A stretch of 64,000 bases of DNA from OLB16 sp964422415 (GCA_964422415.1 CAYRBI010000007.1:18285-82284); one strand, 5' to 3'; positions 7,161-17,900 are shown, counted from the stretch's first letter. Notes: generated from the sequence alone by a model not told the origin. Program-made: numbers and translations.

Positions 7161-9371
7161 TCACTTGAAACGGATCGAACGGATGACCTCGTCTCCATCC
7201 TGTCCGGATTGAATCCGTAGCCAGCGGAGAGTCCGTGACCGGATCATCGCCTCCACCATGGGAGAAACCCGTAAACGGTCAGTCCGCCAACCACGAGGTT
7301 CGGGTTTTGTCATCCAGGCTGTCAGAGGTTGATACATCGCCGACTCTGTAGCGCCTTCAATCCTGAAGGTGTCCAAATCATCGCCCTCACAGAAGTAGTC
7401 GACCTCCGCATACAACACATCCGTGGAGGACTTCACCTGCAGATCCGGAGAAACCTTGAACTCCAAGGATTCAACCCCAGACAAGTACTCGGTCGCCCAC
7501 CCCCACTGGCCACTCTTACTCACCGCGAAACAGGAGCTCTTAGAGGGGCCTTCGGGTTCCACCAACAGCATCTCACCGGCCGGGGGTAGCAAGGCGGTAT
7601 GAGCCACTGTCACCTGACTCCCCGTGGCGGGGCTTAATGTAGCCCGGACAACCTCAGGCTGAGCCAGGTTCCGTTTCTCGATAGGGAGGTTTATCCATGA
7701 TGGTTCCGTCTGTGGAGAAACGGGCTGTTGAAGCGAAATGCCTTGAGCTGTATCGATGGAATTCACTGCGAGTGTGGCGGTGCTGGAGGAGACAATCTCA
7801 ACCTTGAGGGTATCGGTGGCACAGCGGATTGCCGTAATCCGCGCGGGAGGGGCCTGCATGACTGGCACACTGGTTGAAAGACCATAGTGGACTCCCCGGT
7901 ATGTAAAGTCAGCCTTTAGGTCCGCATTCACAGGCCAGGAGGTGGGGAAATGACTGGGCTCAACCAATATGGCAAAGCGAATCTCTTTGGTGCTGGAGGC
8001 GATAGCAACCGACTCCGTATGGTCATTTAGGGTGACTGATCCATGGACCCCGGAGAGCTCCTGAGCGCTATCGTTGGCGATGCCGAAATCGAAGACTATC
8101 GGCTTACCAGGAACCACCTCGTAACACCATTTTCCATAAAACCAGTCGGGAAACCACTTCCCGATTTTTCCAATCCGCAAGAGGGCATCCTTGAATCGCC
8201 CATACATTTCCCTCGCGACTGGATCATCGATGTCTTTAAGTAAGTTAATGTAGCCGCTGATATAGGCCAACGCCTGGATTTGAAAGACTTCACTCGCGCC
8301 CTTATCATGGGAAACCTCTGGAATAGAGATCCCCCCTTTAATCCCCTGTTGGACCTTCAACAAGGCATCCTTACTAAGTTTGTTCAGTCCAACCACGAAG
8401 TGAGCGAAGGTGGTCCCGAAATTGATGTTCGAGTCACTCAAGCGGCTGGTGAGTTCTCTCATTGCGGCAGCCGGATGGGTACTCACGGCCACATCAATCT
8501 CACGCCCGGTCATCCCTCCGGTTTCTTCCAGACTTCCCCCCACCAGTTGAAACCGCTTGGTCTCAGTGTGGGTATACGCCGGAGTATTGGCATAGGCGAC
8601 GGCCAAGCAACCCGGAAGCGCGATGAGTGGCTCTTCTCCAGCAAGAGTTTTCCGGTACTGGTAGGTTAAGTTCAAGAGTTCATCGGTGAGCGGAGACCGG
8701 ATTTGTCCGATTCGAATGACACGGTTCTGGGTCAAGACCAGATCCTTGCACAGGTCTTTGGGAAACACTGTGATCGGGATCGTGGTGGCGAACACGATCT
8801 GGGCGCTGTCCGGATCGGAGGCAAGGTTGGAAGAGATTTGTCCCGAACAATCCACGCCGGAAATATAGATATGGTGGATTCGTTTGGCGGTTTCAGGCTC
8901 TTTCTGCAGCGCAGCCGCCAGATTGGTTAAGGGACCCGTCGCGATGACACTCAGCTCACCTTGGAACTGCTTCGACAGCTCAATCAGAAGATCACACGCA
9001 GGTGACTTGGGAGGAAGCGCGGATTCAAAGCCTTGACCCCACTGAAGCCACAAGTTCGAGCTTCCCTTGCTGACATCCCCATAGGCAACCGGTATATCAG
9101 GACGGTCCAAGAGGTTCAACAATTTTTGGACAGTCCGGGCGCTCGCTTGCGTATTATAAAAAGAGGTGGTTATTCCGGTCAGGTTCAGGCCTGTGGTCCG
9201 GACCGCCTCGGTGATCGTGTAGAGATCCGTGAAGTCATCACCGATTCCCGTATCAATCAAGAGCGGGAGCCCTTGACCAGCATGGGCTACGGTAGAGATG
9301 AACAGGAGCAACAGGATAAACCCTCCCCTGCCCCTGCCATCCCCAAATAAGGTATTGGTGTGCGTGGTCAT
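7161..9371 (-). CDS. Secreted nucleoside hydrolase-like protein with C-terminal beta-rich extension (736 aa)
   Basis: The N-terminus has an export signal (GGFILLLLFISTVAHAGQG). The next 300 residues match inosine-uridine-preferring nucleoside hydrolases: LLIDTGIGDDFTDLYTI (family DTDxGxDD loop, here modified), LLDRPDIPVAYGD, and SVIATGPLTNLAAALQKEP. The family cleaves N-glycosidic bonds of ribonucleosides with a Ca2+ bound by the aspartates. About 400 further residues are not part of a typical 310-350 residue hydrolase; they look beta-rich and may bind sugar or cell surface. The ATG overlaps the stop of the acidic-protein gene (ATGA), so translation is coupled. The extension and the odd first loop mean the real substrate may differ. 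Confidence 0.82.
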   Translation of the reverse strand: MTTHTNTLFGDGRGRGGFILLLLFISTVAHAGQGLPLLIDTGIGDDFTDLYTITEAVRTTGLNLTGITTSFYNTQASARTVQKLLNLLDRPDIPVAYGDVSKGSSNLWLQWGQGFESALPPKSPACDLLIELSKQFQGELSVIATGPLTNLAAALQKEPETAKRIHHIYISGVDCSGQISSNLASDPDSAQIVFATTIPITVFPKDLCKDLVLTQNRVIRIGQIRSPLTDELLNLTYQYRKTLAGEEPLIALPGCLAVAYANTPAYTHTETKRFQLVGGSLEETGGMTGREIDVAVSTHPAAAMRELTSRLSDSNINFGTTFAHFVVGLNKLSKDALLKVQQGIKGGISIPEVSHDKGASEVFQIQALAYISGYINLLKDIDDPVAREMYGRFKDALLRIGKIGKWFPDWFYGKWCYEVVPGKPIVFDFGIANDSAQELSGVHGSVTLNDHTESVAIASSTKEIRFAILVEPSHFPTSWPVNADLKADFTYRGVHYGLSTSVPVMQAPPARITAIRCATDTLKVEIVSSSTATLAVNSIDTAQGISLQQPVSPQTEPSWINLPIEKRNLAQPEVVRATLSPATGSQVTVAHTALLPPAGEMLLVEPEGPSKSSCFAVSKSGQWGWATEYLSGVESLEFKVSPDLQVKSSTDVLYAEVDYFCEGDDLDTFRIEGATESAMYQPLTAWMTKPEPRGWRTDRLRVSPMVEAMIRSRTLRWLRIQSGQDGDEVIRSIRFK

Positions 9372-9742
9372 TCGTGGTCGATGTCGTTGAAGAAGTCTTC
9401 GATATTCTCTCTACGGGTATAGTCGGAATCGAGTTCATCTTCATCAAAGTTGGTGAAGTCACCGTAGGCACGGCCATTACTCTCCTCCTCAACCTCACCT
9501 TCTTCTTCATCTTCGTCGAAATCGTAGCCCTCATCGTCCGGAAGACCCTCCGCCTCTTCATCCTCATCGGCCAGGAGGTCATCTTCATCGAAATCATCGA
9601 CCTCGACATCTTCGTCAGGTTCGATTTCGAGTTTGGTTAGGTCGACATCGACTTCTTCCTCGTCGTCGTCTTCCTCCTCCTCTTCGAATTTTTCTTCTTC
9701 CTCGTCCTCGTACAGATCTTCGTATTCGTCTTCAGGAATCAC
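9368..9742 (-). CDS. Extremely acidic protein of unknown function (124 aa)
   Basis: A 124-residue protein of which 69 residues (56%) are Asp or Glu, including runs such as EEEEEDDDEEE around residues 19-30. There is no signal peptide and no recognisable domain; the C-terminal 35 residues (AYGDFTNFDEDEL...NIEDFFNDIDHE) are less repetitive and contain aromatics. It lies 5 bases after mazG and its stop overlaps the next start by four bases, which supports translation. Such low-complexity acidic tails occur in RNA polymerase delta-type, nucleic-acid-mimic or metal/cation-buffering proteins, but no homology is claimed. The strong codon periodicity of GAA/GAG/GAT/GAC argues against an artefact. Confidence 0.75.
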   Translation of the reverse strand: MIPEDEYEDLYEDEEEEKFEEEEEDDDEEEVDVDLTKLEIEPDEDVEVDDFDEDDLLADEDEEAEGLPDDEGYDFDEDEEEGEVEEESNGRAYGDFTNFDEDELDSDYTRRENIEDFFNDIDHE

Positions 9743-9747
9743 GATGA

Positions 9748-10557
9748 CTACCTCCCTCTTGTTGCTGTCTTAGCTTCTTCCCACAGGGCATCCATCTCGG
9801 CCAGGTCAGCCTGTTCCACGCTGGATCCTCTGGATACCAAAGTTGTCTCAATGTGCCGGAAGCGCTGAAGGAACTTGCGGTTGCAGTCCTGCAGGGCCTG
9901 TTCTGGATCGATCTTGAGGAACCGGGCCAGGTTCGCCACCGCGAACAACAGGTCTCCTAGTTCCTCGGTGATCCTCTCCTTGGAGGCTTCCATCACCTCT
10001 TCCAGCTCACCCAGTTCCTCATGAATCTTCTCCAAGACCTGGGTGGGATTCTCCCAATCGAATCCTACCTTCGATGCGCGGGCCTGCAAGCGTTCCGCTC
10101 GCAGCAAGGCGGGCAAAGAAGCAGGAATGCCCTCTAGGATCGAAGAGCCCTCTCCGCGTTCTTTCTTCTTGATCTGCTCCCACTGCCGCAGGACTGCCTC
10201 GCTATCCTCTGCCTTTGAATCCCCAAACACATGGGGATGCCGGTGAATCATCTTGGCGTTGATGGCTTCGATGACATCTTTGATCGAGAAACGCTTCTCC
10301 TCAGTGGCGATCTCCGCATGGAAAACGATTTGGAGAAGAACATCTCCCAGTTCTTTACAGAACTCCAAATCATCTCCCACCTGGATGGACTCAGCCACCT
10401 CATAGGATTCCTCGATGAGGTATTTGATGAGGGAGGAATGCGTCTGCTCGCGATCCCAGGGACAACCCCCAGGTGCGCGGAGACGGTGCATGATTTCGCA
10501 CAAACGCTCGAAGAGCTCTCCTGCTTCCGGCATGTTTCCACGGACACAATCTGACAC
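9748..10557 (-). CDS. mazG: Nucleoside triphosphate pyrophosphohydrolase MazG
   Basis: MazG hydrolyses (d)NTPs to NMP and PPi and helps clear aberrant nucleotides. Two MazG domains are visible. The first has CPWDREQTHSSL, LIEESYEVAESI and ELGDVLLQIVFHAEIA with the metal-binding EExxE/ExxD pattern; the second has KIHEELGELEEVMEAS and ELGDLLFAVANLARFL. The length (269) fits the bacterial family. The start is either the GTG at 10557 or an ATG at 10533; the shorter form begins MPEAGELFERL, which matches family N-termini, and a GGGAGGGAAG site lies upstream of the GTG. First of three closely spaced minus-strand genes with the acidic protein and the nucleoside hydrolase-like protein, so a nucleotide-salvage theme is possible. 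Confidence 0.95.
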   Translation of the reverse strand: MSDCVRGNMPEAGELFERLCEIMHRLRAPGGCPWDREQTHSSLIKYLIEESYEVAESIQVGDDLEFCKELGDVLLQIVFHAEIATEEKRFSIKDVIEAINAKMIHRHPHVFGDSKAEDSEAVLRQWEQIKKKERGEGSSILEGIPASLPALLRAERLQARASKVGFDWENPTQVLEKIHEELGELEEVMEASKERITEELGDLLFAVANLARFLKIDPEQALQDCNRKFLQRFRHIETTLVSRGSSVEQADLAEMDALWEEAKTATRGR

Positions 10558-10612
10558 GTTATTTCGTGCCCGCTTCCCTCCCCCATCTCGCGAGTGACAT
10601 ACAATCAGGCCG

Positions 10613-10685
10613 TGGGTCCCCAGGGATTCGAACCCTGGACCAATCGATTATGAGTCGATTGCTCTAACCGCTGAGCTAGGGACCC
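10613..10685 (-). tRNA. tRNA with anticodon CAU (Ile2 or elongator Met)
   Basis: A complete cloverleaf on the minus strand: acceptor GGGTCCC with GGGACCC, D-arm GCTCAGCGGTTAGAGC, anticodon stem ATCGA/TCGAT around loop CTCATAA (anticodon CAU), and T-arm CAGGG/CCCTG around TTCGAAT, discriminator A. CCA is not encoded. CAU fits tRNA-Met or the lysidine-modified tRNA-Ile2; the GACTCATAATCG anticodon arm followed by TTGGTC favours Ile2, but this is not certain. It lies between the subtilase and mazG genes. Confidence 0.93.
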
Positions 10686-10765
10686 GACGGGCCTGTTGAT
10701 AACAAACCTTCATGCCTCCTGTCAACCCTTTTCCAGGGTGCTCCAGACAGAACGGCTTATACCCC

Positions 10766-13700
10766 TTATTGTCCCAGGAAATCAAGCAGATCGTTCTGTT
10801 TGATTACCCCATCGAGATCGTAATCGATGCCCACGGGAACATTCTCGCTGGACAGCCAATAAAGCGGGAATGCCAGGAAGTCAGCGATAGTAACTTCACC
10901 ATCCCCATCGGCATCACCGGGAAGAAAGTAGGTCACTGGAACCTGGATCGTGATGGCATGGCTTGCGTTTGAAATTCCGATACACAACAAGAGTTCATAT
11001 TCGCCCAGGTCATCCTTGAGCTGAGCATCCATTTCGATCTGCCTTGGAACCCCGGCCGGGATTGTTCCCTGAGAGTCCTCGGAGATAGCGCCCTGATGAC
11101 CGGAGATCACCCGCCCCGTCATATTGAAGGTGTCCGTAGGTGCATTGACTGAATAGCCATAAGCGAGCGCACAGTAGTAACCATCGGGTGGGAATAGAAG
11201 ACTTACCTTCTCGACCGAACTGCTTGTGAGTGAAGAAGCCACAACCTCTTTGCTGGTAAACTGCCCATCGGGAGTGCTGCCATCAGAGCCATCCCGGTAG
11301 AGGTACAGGTCAATGTCCGAAGCGGTCCCATCCACATCCACTTGAAGCAATCCACATTCGGTAACACTGAAGACATGCCAATAGCTCTTATCATACTGGA
11401 TCGGATTGTCTTTGAACCACTCACCAACCTTCGAGGGACCATACATCTCAGCCTTGAAATCATCGATCTGAAGGTCCGAGGTGAGAGTCATATTGTAGAC
11501 CATGGTGGAAGTGACCGTGTAAACATGAGGCGGAGCCGGACTCAGGATCAATTTACCCATCTCAACTGAGAAAGGAACCTTAAAACGCTGTCCACTGAAG
11601 AGGATGTTGTGGATAAAGAGGGCATGGAGACCATCCTCCAGAGAAGCGGTTGAGTAATCGGATGTGGTTCCCGTGGTGGTACTGAAGGTCCAATTAGGTC
11701 TTCCGGGGCTACGCTCTCCGCCAATCCAAGCCAGCGTATTGGGACCAAACGAAGGAGCATAATAAGAGGAAGCGGGATTTGTGAAAGAGTCCTCGGCGGG
11801 GCCGAAGATGAGGGTATCCAAATCGGTCGGAACCACATCCTCCCACACAGTATGGGTGAGGAGATAAGTCCCCGCTGCGGGTGATTGGGCATCCAGGAAG
11901 AAGAGACGTCCATCCCCGCATTCATCAACGCCCGTCCACGAGAAGTCTCCGTGGACCGCATAATTCTCATACGGTTCGTTCTCCGTACTGCCGCTGGAAA
12001 ATGTGATAGGACTGGAGTTCAGATCGGCGGACACGTTAATGGAGACAGGAATCACATACCGGTCGGATCGTCCACCCATGCTCGATTTCTCTGTGTTCTT
12101 CTTCGAGGAATCGGTCAAGATGATCTTGGCCGCATAGGAGCCATAGGAGATATCACTGGGCACCGTGACCGACGCGGTCACGGTCTGCGTGGCGCCAGCG
12201 GGAATTGTCAACGATGATTTGTCCAGTTGGAGCCAAGAACAAGCAGTTTCGCGGTAGAAGGTGGCGTGGATTTTGACTGTGGTGGCTAAGGACGTTCCCT
12301 TGTTGTGCTGGAGCCCGACAAAGATACCATCGTGCATCTTTCCCAGAGGATCCGAGACAAACACTTTCAGCGAGGTAGAACCCGTGTAGCCATAATTGAA
12401 ACGCATGTATTCACCGGAGTCGATCTCAGATGCCTCGACAATTCCAGCGGCAACCCCCTTGGAATCATCAAACAAAATTCCATCGCCATCGATATCAGTC
12501 CAGTCATAGATCAGCAGGCGGTAAAGGTTTTCATAGGAGGGCGTTACCGAATCCGCATCGCCCGTGATGAAGTTGGTGTCGAATACTTCGAAGGGGAAAA
12601 TAGCCTCAAGCTCCATAAAGGCGGTGTCCTTGGGGATGTTGTCCACCCCAGAACCTTGGAACAATTGAAGGTAATCAGGCTTCCGGAAATCGTAACTTTC
12701 TGAGGCAGTGGCCGAGGTGGTGATATTGAACACTGTTTCCTCGATGACTTCATAGCTGGCTGCTAGGGCGTCGAGTGAAATCGGAGAAGAGCCTGCATTT
12801 GAAATCGTAAACTGCTGTTGGTGTTCATCACCACGTTGAACAAGATGAGCATAGGCGCTATAGGTTTCACCCCGGAAATCGCCTGGAACCCAGGATTCAG
12901 GCGTGGCAGCCACACCCGCCAGACCCGCCGCAACTTCAACCGCCCGGCCCGCATGAACACGACCAGCGCCTTGACGGAAAACATCGTGTTGAAGGTCTAC
13001 CGCCGAGTTCATCAGGAGTTGACGGGCCACATCGCCACTGGGCCAGACACCATGAACCGATTTATAGGCCTGGTAGATCAAGGCCACTACACCAGCCGCC
13101 TCGGGACAGGCACGGCTGGTTCCACCCCAGGATGCCCATGCGGTCCAGCCATCCCCAACTTCATTCAAAGGCAGGTCTCCACTCCCCCAAGCTCCATGTG
13201 CCATGACCGACACCCCTTGTTGTCCATTGGCTTGGGGACCCGAGCAGCTCCAACTCTGCACATCACCCCCCACAATCTGGCCGGTCGAGGTAATTGAGTC
13301 GAAGGTGTTGCAAGAATCATAGCTGGTGCAAGCCCCAACCCAGATTCCTCCCGCGGGGGCCGGAGAACTGACTGTTGCATATCCCGGTCCACCATTCCCA
13401 GAGGAGTTGAGCCAGGTGGTATCGGGAGCGAGCAGTTGACGGATACATTCAATATACCGGGAACTCCAGTCCCAACCATCGTTGTCGATCGCGCCAGAAC
13501 CATAGCTCATACTCACCACATTGGGTTCATCACCCGTCCCATGAACACCATCATATCCCAGAGCGCAGAACAAGTGAAAATCCGACACATATCCGCCTTG
13601 GTAATAATTGCCGATCGCAACAATTCCCGCTTCGGGGGCAGGACCGGCCACCATCCCTGATCCAACGCCGGTATAGGCCGGCTTATATGAGGGAGCATTA

Positions 13701-14968
13701 CCATTGATCACTCCACCAGCAGCCACCGCGGAGGCACACAGGGTTCCATGATTTTCTCCTTCACCCTGGACATCATTGAGCATAAAAGCTACTAATGAAC
13801 CAGCGGCTGGGGCCTTCATGCCAAAAAGCCAATCGGAGGTTGGAATGGGTTTAATGCCATCCGCGATGAAGTAGATCATGCCTCCCGAAATATCCGGATA
13901 ACCATCCGGTCCCGCCGTATTGGCCGCAGAGTTCCAGGTATCTCTGAAAGAGATCTCATTCCCCCGGTAGCAGGGCTTTTCATCAGTGAAATCGTAGTCT
14001 CCATCCAAGTCGACATAGACTGTGTTGTAACCTGTGCCTCGAGTGGCTGTGTCTGTACAATCCACCAGGAGAACAGCTGCGGGTTTTCCACCCAGAACCT
14101 GATCCTTCAACGTGGAATCTGGATGTACTCCAAAGCGATAGATCCCAGATAAACCTTCCGCGAAAAAAGTATACTCATGGAGTCCTTGTGGCCCTTCTCC
14201 CTCTGTTGAAAACCGGGCTGTGGCGGTTGTGTCAAAGACTGTGACAGCGGGAGTCGATGTGGTGTCGACATACCAAGTTCCCGCCGTTTTCTTGTTGACA
14301 TAAAAGGTATTCATTGAATTCCCATCAAAACAGATCGGCCAGCCATAATAAGGAGAAGTGGCATCCTCAACCCGGGCCTGTTTCCCATACAGATCGGGGT
14401 GAGCGAAGTCGATACCGGTATCGATAATGGCGACTTTGACTCCCGTACCTTTAAAACCATCATTCCAGGCCTGCTCAAGCCCCAGGGTGTCTTTCAGAAA
14501 CCATCCCTTATCCACCGCCGTCTTTGAGGTCTGCCCCACTTTAAGTCCCTTCGAAGTATACGCGGGGGCTGACTTGAGTGCCTGTAAACGAGCCTCACTT
14601 GCCGTCAAGGAGGTATGCTTTTGCGGAAGATCTGGATCAGGTGGTACTGGCGGTTTGCGGAAACCACTGTCGAGTACCGCTGTAACACCTTGAATAGAAG
14701 CCAGCTTCTTCAGATCTGATCCGAGAACCTTTCCACGGATCCAACGGAATCCTCCCACATTCTGAGTGGAGGAGTTTTGAACAAGGTCTCCTAGATCAAC
14801 ACTTCCGGAGACCATGATAGATACTGGAACGGCCTCGGAACTCTGTTGTTTGGCAATAGTCCTCAAATTGGGACTCAGCACCGTATCTGGATTCTTGGCT
14901 TCAGCAAACGCACCAACACCAAGGAATAATATCTCTACTAGAAGAACCACGAGACCACTTTTCTTCAC
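10766..14968 (-). CDS. Large secreted subtilisin-like protease with dockerin-type C-terminus (1400 aa)
   Basis: A 1400-residue exported S8 (subtilase) peptidase. A GTG start follows GGGAGGT; residues 1-24 form a signal peptide. The catalytic triad is complete: Asp183 in VAIIDTGIDFAHPDL, His407 in GEGENHGTLCAS, Ser618 in GGTSRACPEAAG, with oxyanion Asn525 in NSSGNGG. A roughly 200-residue insert separates Asp and His. Later parts are beta-sandwich-like (fibronectin-III-type and pre-peptidase C-terminal-like, for example VDGTASDIDLYLYRDG). The last 50 residues have two Ca2+ loops typical of dockerin type I (GDADGDGEVTIADFLAF and IDYDLDGVIKQNDLLDFLG), a common end in planctomycete-like and candidate-phylum genomes. 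It follows the GH13 gene by 30 bases and is probably co-transcribed. Confidence 0.93.
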   Translation of the reverse strand: MKKSGLVVLLVEILFLGVGAFAEAKNPDTVLSPNLRTIAKQQSSEAVPVSIMVSGSVDLGDLVQNSSTQNVGGFRWIRGKVLGSDLKKLASIQGVTAVLDSGFRKPPVPPDPDLPQKHTSLTASEARLQALKSAPAYTSKGLKVGQTSKTAVDKGWFLKDTLGLEQAWNDGFKGTGVKVAIIDTGIDFAHPDLYGKQARVEDATSPYYGWPICFDGNSMNTFYVNKKTAGTWYVDTTSTPAVTVFDTTATARFSTEGEGPQGLHEYTFFAEGLSGIYRFGVHPDSTLKDQVLGGKPAAVLLVDCTDTATRGTGYNTVYVDLDGDYDFTDEKPCYRGNEISFRDTWNSAANTAGPDGYPDISGGMIYFIADGIKPIPTSDWLFGMKAPAAGSLVAFMLNDVQGEGENHGTLCASAVAAGGVINGNAPSYKPAYTGVGSGMVAGPAPEAGIVAIGNYYQGGYVSDFHLFCALGYDGVHGTGDEPNVVSMSYGSGAIDNDGWDWSSRYIECIRQLLAPDTTWLNSSGNGGPGYATVSSPAPAGGIWVGACTSYDSCNTFDSITSTGQIVGGDVQSWSCSGPQANGQQGVSVMAHGAWGSGDLPLNEVGDGWTAWASWGGTSRACPEAAGVVALIYQAYKSVHGVWPSGDVARQLLMNSAVDLQHDVFRQGAGRVHAGRAVEVAAGLAGVAATPESWVPGDFRGETYSAYAHLVQRGDEHQQQFTISNAGSSPISLDALAASYEVIEETVFNITTSATASESYDFRKPDYLQLFQGSGVDNIPKDTAFMELEAIFPFEVFDTNFITGDADSVTPSYENLYRLLIYDWTDIDGDGILFDDSKGVAAGIVEASEIDSGEYMRFNYGYTGSTSLKVFVSDPLGKMHDGIFVGLQHNKGTSLATTVKIHATFYRETACSWLQLDKSSLTIPAGATQTVTASVTVPSDISYGSYAAKIILTDSSKKNTEKSSMGGRSDRYVIPVSINVSADLNSSPITFSSGSTENEPYENYAVHGDFSWTGVDECGDGRLFFLDAQSPAAGTYLLTHTVWEDVVPTDLDTLIFGPAEDSFTNPASSYYAPSFGPNTLAWIGGERSPGRPNWTFSTTTGTTSDYSTASLEDGLHALFIHNILFSGQRFKVPFSVEMGKLILSPAPPHVYTVTSTMVYNMTLTSDLQIDDFKAEMYGPSKVGEWFKDNPIQYDKSYWHVFSVTECGLLQVDVDGTASDIDLYLYRDGSDGSTPDGQFTSKEVVASSLTSSSVEKVSLLFPPDGYYCALAYGYSVNAPTDTFNMTGRVISGHQGAISEDSQGTIPAGVPRQIEMDAQLKDDLGEYELLLCIGISNASHAITIQVPVTYFLPGDADGDGEVTIADFLAFPLYWLSSENVPVGIDYDLDGVIKQNDLLDFLGQ

Positions 14969-14998
14969 TGAAAAACCTCCCTTTATTAGGCAGCATCT

Positions 14999-17900
14999 CT
15001 ATTCAAGCAGCCAGAGGGTTCTGGAGACCTCATATCCTGCTTCCTCGGATGTATTCAAGATATCGCTCACAGAGCAGCAACCTCGCTGGATAAGGGTCTC
15101 CATCGGTTCGCCCATCTGTTTCTTGGTAGTGGAGCGAGTAACGAAACCAGCCAAAAGCAGGTGGATCACCAAAGCCTCAAGCCGTTCCTTGTTGAACCAT
15201 AGGATTTTATCGTATTCATGGATTAATAGAAATTCCGACGCTGGGCCTTCAGCAAACATTTTTGTGAGAGATTGATGAAGACCTTCGGGAGTATCGGCAT
15301 ACAACGCCTCAGCGTGAGCCAGAAGTGACTGGAGTAACTGACGGGATTCCAGTGGGCTGAAAGAGGTCTCACCAGGCACCGCCACCTCACGCACGGCGAT
15401 CCGGTCCAATAACCATTCACTCGCCCAACCAGCCCTTGTGGCCTCCTCCTCACCGGAGTCAAAGTAGGCTTGCATGTGGCGCAAAACTACCCACGCTATC
15501 AGCAAACGAGGAATCATCTCCGTGGCTATCTCTTCCGGATTCGTATTCAGAAACTCCAGGAGGCAACGTCCATCCGGAAGAAGAACACCGTCAATGGAAT
15601 CCATAATCTCATGCAAGGCACGGATATCTGCTTGAATCCCATCCAACACCGCATCCACATCCATGGGGGGGAAAGAATAGCTTTCCATGGCTAGTTGCAT
15701 GACCGAAAGAGGTGTCCTTAAATCCTCCCAGGTGCCCCCTGGAGCTTCCGGACCAGCCGCTTTCGGCGAAGCACAGATACTCAACGCTATCCGTATAACC
15801 TGCCCGAAAGGTTCAAGGATCCCGGCAAGCTGGAACTCCTTGTAGGCCATTTCGATCTCCGGGACTCCCTGACCGGAGAGGGAGGCTGCAAAAGTAGCCC
15901 AGGTCCCATCTTCGTCTGTAACCTCACGAAAATCGAGGAAGGCATGAAACTGGTAGCCCGGCAGGTGAACAAAGAGGCCCTCTTCATGGAGCTGAGTTCC
16001 GGAACGGACATACTCCAGACCATCCTTGTAATCCTTGAATAGATAGAAAACATTGGGATCATTCAGAAGGTTTAAAGCTTCACCGAGGGTGCGGGTGACC
16101 AGATTAACCTCATCTTGGCGTCCCTCGTTAATCTGAGTCGACACACGGATCCATCCGGAGGTAGTGGTCAGGCGATTGTTGTAGAGAATGACCGCCCGCT
16201 CTTTCCCCGCCCGGTTCGAATAGGCAAAGACATCCTCGTTGACATACCCCTCCGGGGTACAGAAATCAAAGAAGGCGAAGTAATCAACGCCACTGAACAA
16301 GTAGCGTTTGCGCATGAGGGGGAAAATGCAGGCCTCATGACTACGCACCAGGTCCGTATCCACCATCTCATCCCAGTAGGCACGCCGGTATTCCATCCCA
16401 TATTTCTCACCATATCCCTCGATTTGGCCATGGCCGACCATGGGAAGACCCGGCATGGTCACCATCAGGAGACAGACTCCGAAGTACTTGTCACCCTTCC
16501 CGAACTGCTCGACCGCAGTTTTTTCATCCGGATTGTTCATGAAGTTCACAAACCGCCGGAGAACCTCCGGGCTAAATTCAAGAACATTTTTCACTGTGGA
16601 ACGGTAGTTTGCGTTCTCCTCGTTCTTGAGCATGTTCATGAAGGCGCTGTTGTACACCCGGTGCATTCCGAGAGTACGGACAAAGTACCCCTCCATCAGC
16701 CAGAAGGCCTCCGCTAAGAGAAGGGTATCTGGAGCCTCGACCGCGATCCGGTCCACCACCTCGCGCCAGAACTCCTCGGGCATCCGGTTGTTGAACTCAT
16801 CACGGGGGATGCCATGCTCAGCCCGGGAGGGAATGTCACCACCCTGTCCCGGAGGTGGGAACCACAGACGCTGGAAGTGCCGTTTAGTCAAGGTCATGGC
16901 GGCATCGAAGCGGATGATGGGAAACATCCGAGCCACATGCAGGATGGTCTGAATGACCGCCTCGCGCACCTCCGGAAGCAGATAATTCAACTGGGCCGTG
17001 TCATTCCAGGGCATGTGGGTACCATCATTACCATGGTAGATGTAACGCACATCTCCAGACCAGTTGTCAACGCGTTGGAAGACCACGGCGGCATCACGGT
17101 GATCCCAGTAGCCATCCTCGATACGCATGCTCACCCGCCAATCAGGCGAAAGATCCGGACCGGTGAAGGTATAGCCGGGAAATGGAGGGTATTCGAGTTG
17201 GACAAACCAATGGGGATGTTCCATCACCCAACGTGAATCCAAGCCCATGTGGTTGGGAACCATGTCACTGGCCAAACGGATCCCACGTTTCCAGGCGCGA
17301 TCCTTCAGGTTCTGGTAGGCGGGTTCGCCTCCTAAGTCGTCCGCGATCACATAATCATGGAGAGAATAGGCCGAGGCCGCGGCCTCGGGATTTCCTCGAA
17401 TCTGCTTGATTCTCCGCGAAGCCGTGGAACGCTCCCACACACCAATCAACCACAGGCCTGTGAATCCCCATGCCGCCAGAAGGTCCAATTCTTGATCAGG
17501 AATCTGATCCAGACAAGAAATCGGTTCTCCGTACTTCTTCGAGAGTTGATCCAGCCAGACATACACAGATTTCGCCAGGAGAACTACATTCGACATCCAG
17601 TCCCGGTCGGGCGTGAATTTCTCGTACTCAGGAAAGAAGTCGCCCTCCCCTTGTCCAGGCCCCCCAAAGGTCAACACCGGCGCGGGCCCACCTCCAAATC
17701 CACGCGGTTTGGTTTCTTCACGCAAGAGATCCCGGCTGACCATCAGCCGGGTCTTCAAGAATTCGGGCAGGTGCACCGCCCACTTCTCAAGAATGAAATC
17801 CAGCTGCTCTTGGAGCGAACCAGGTTTCGCGCGCGCGGGGGCACGCAGCGCCTCGAATAATGACATCCCCAGCTCGGGGGAATCTGGCAATGAATCGAAG

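Noticed and set aside
9374..9640. Plus-strand hydrophobic open frame opposite the acidic protein
   Set aside because: It is the reverse of Asp/Glu codons, which read as Phe/Ile/Val/Leu on the other strand; no ribosome site.
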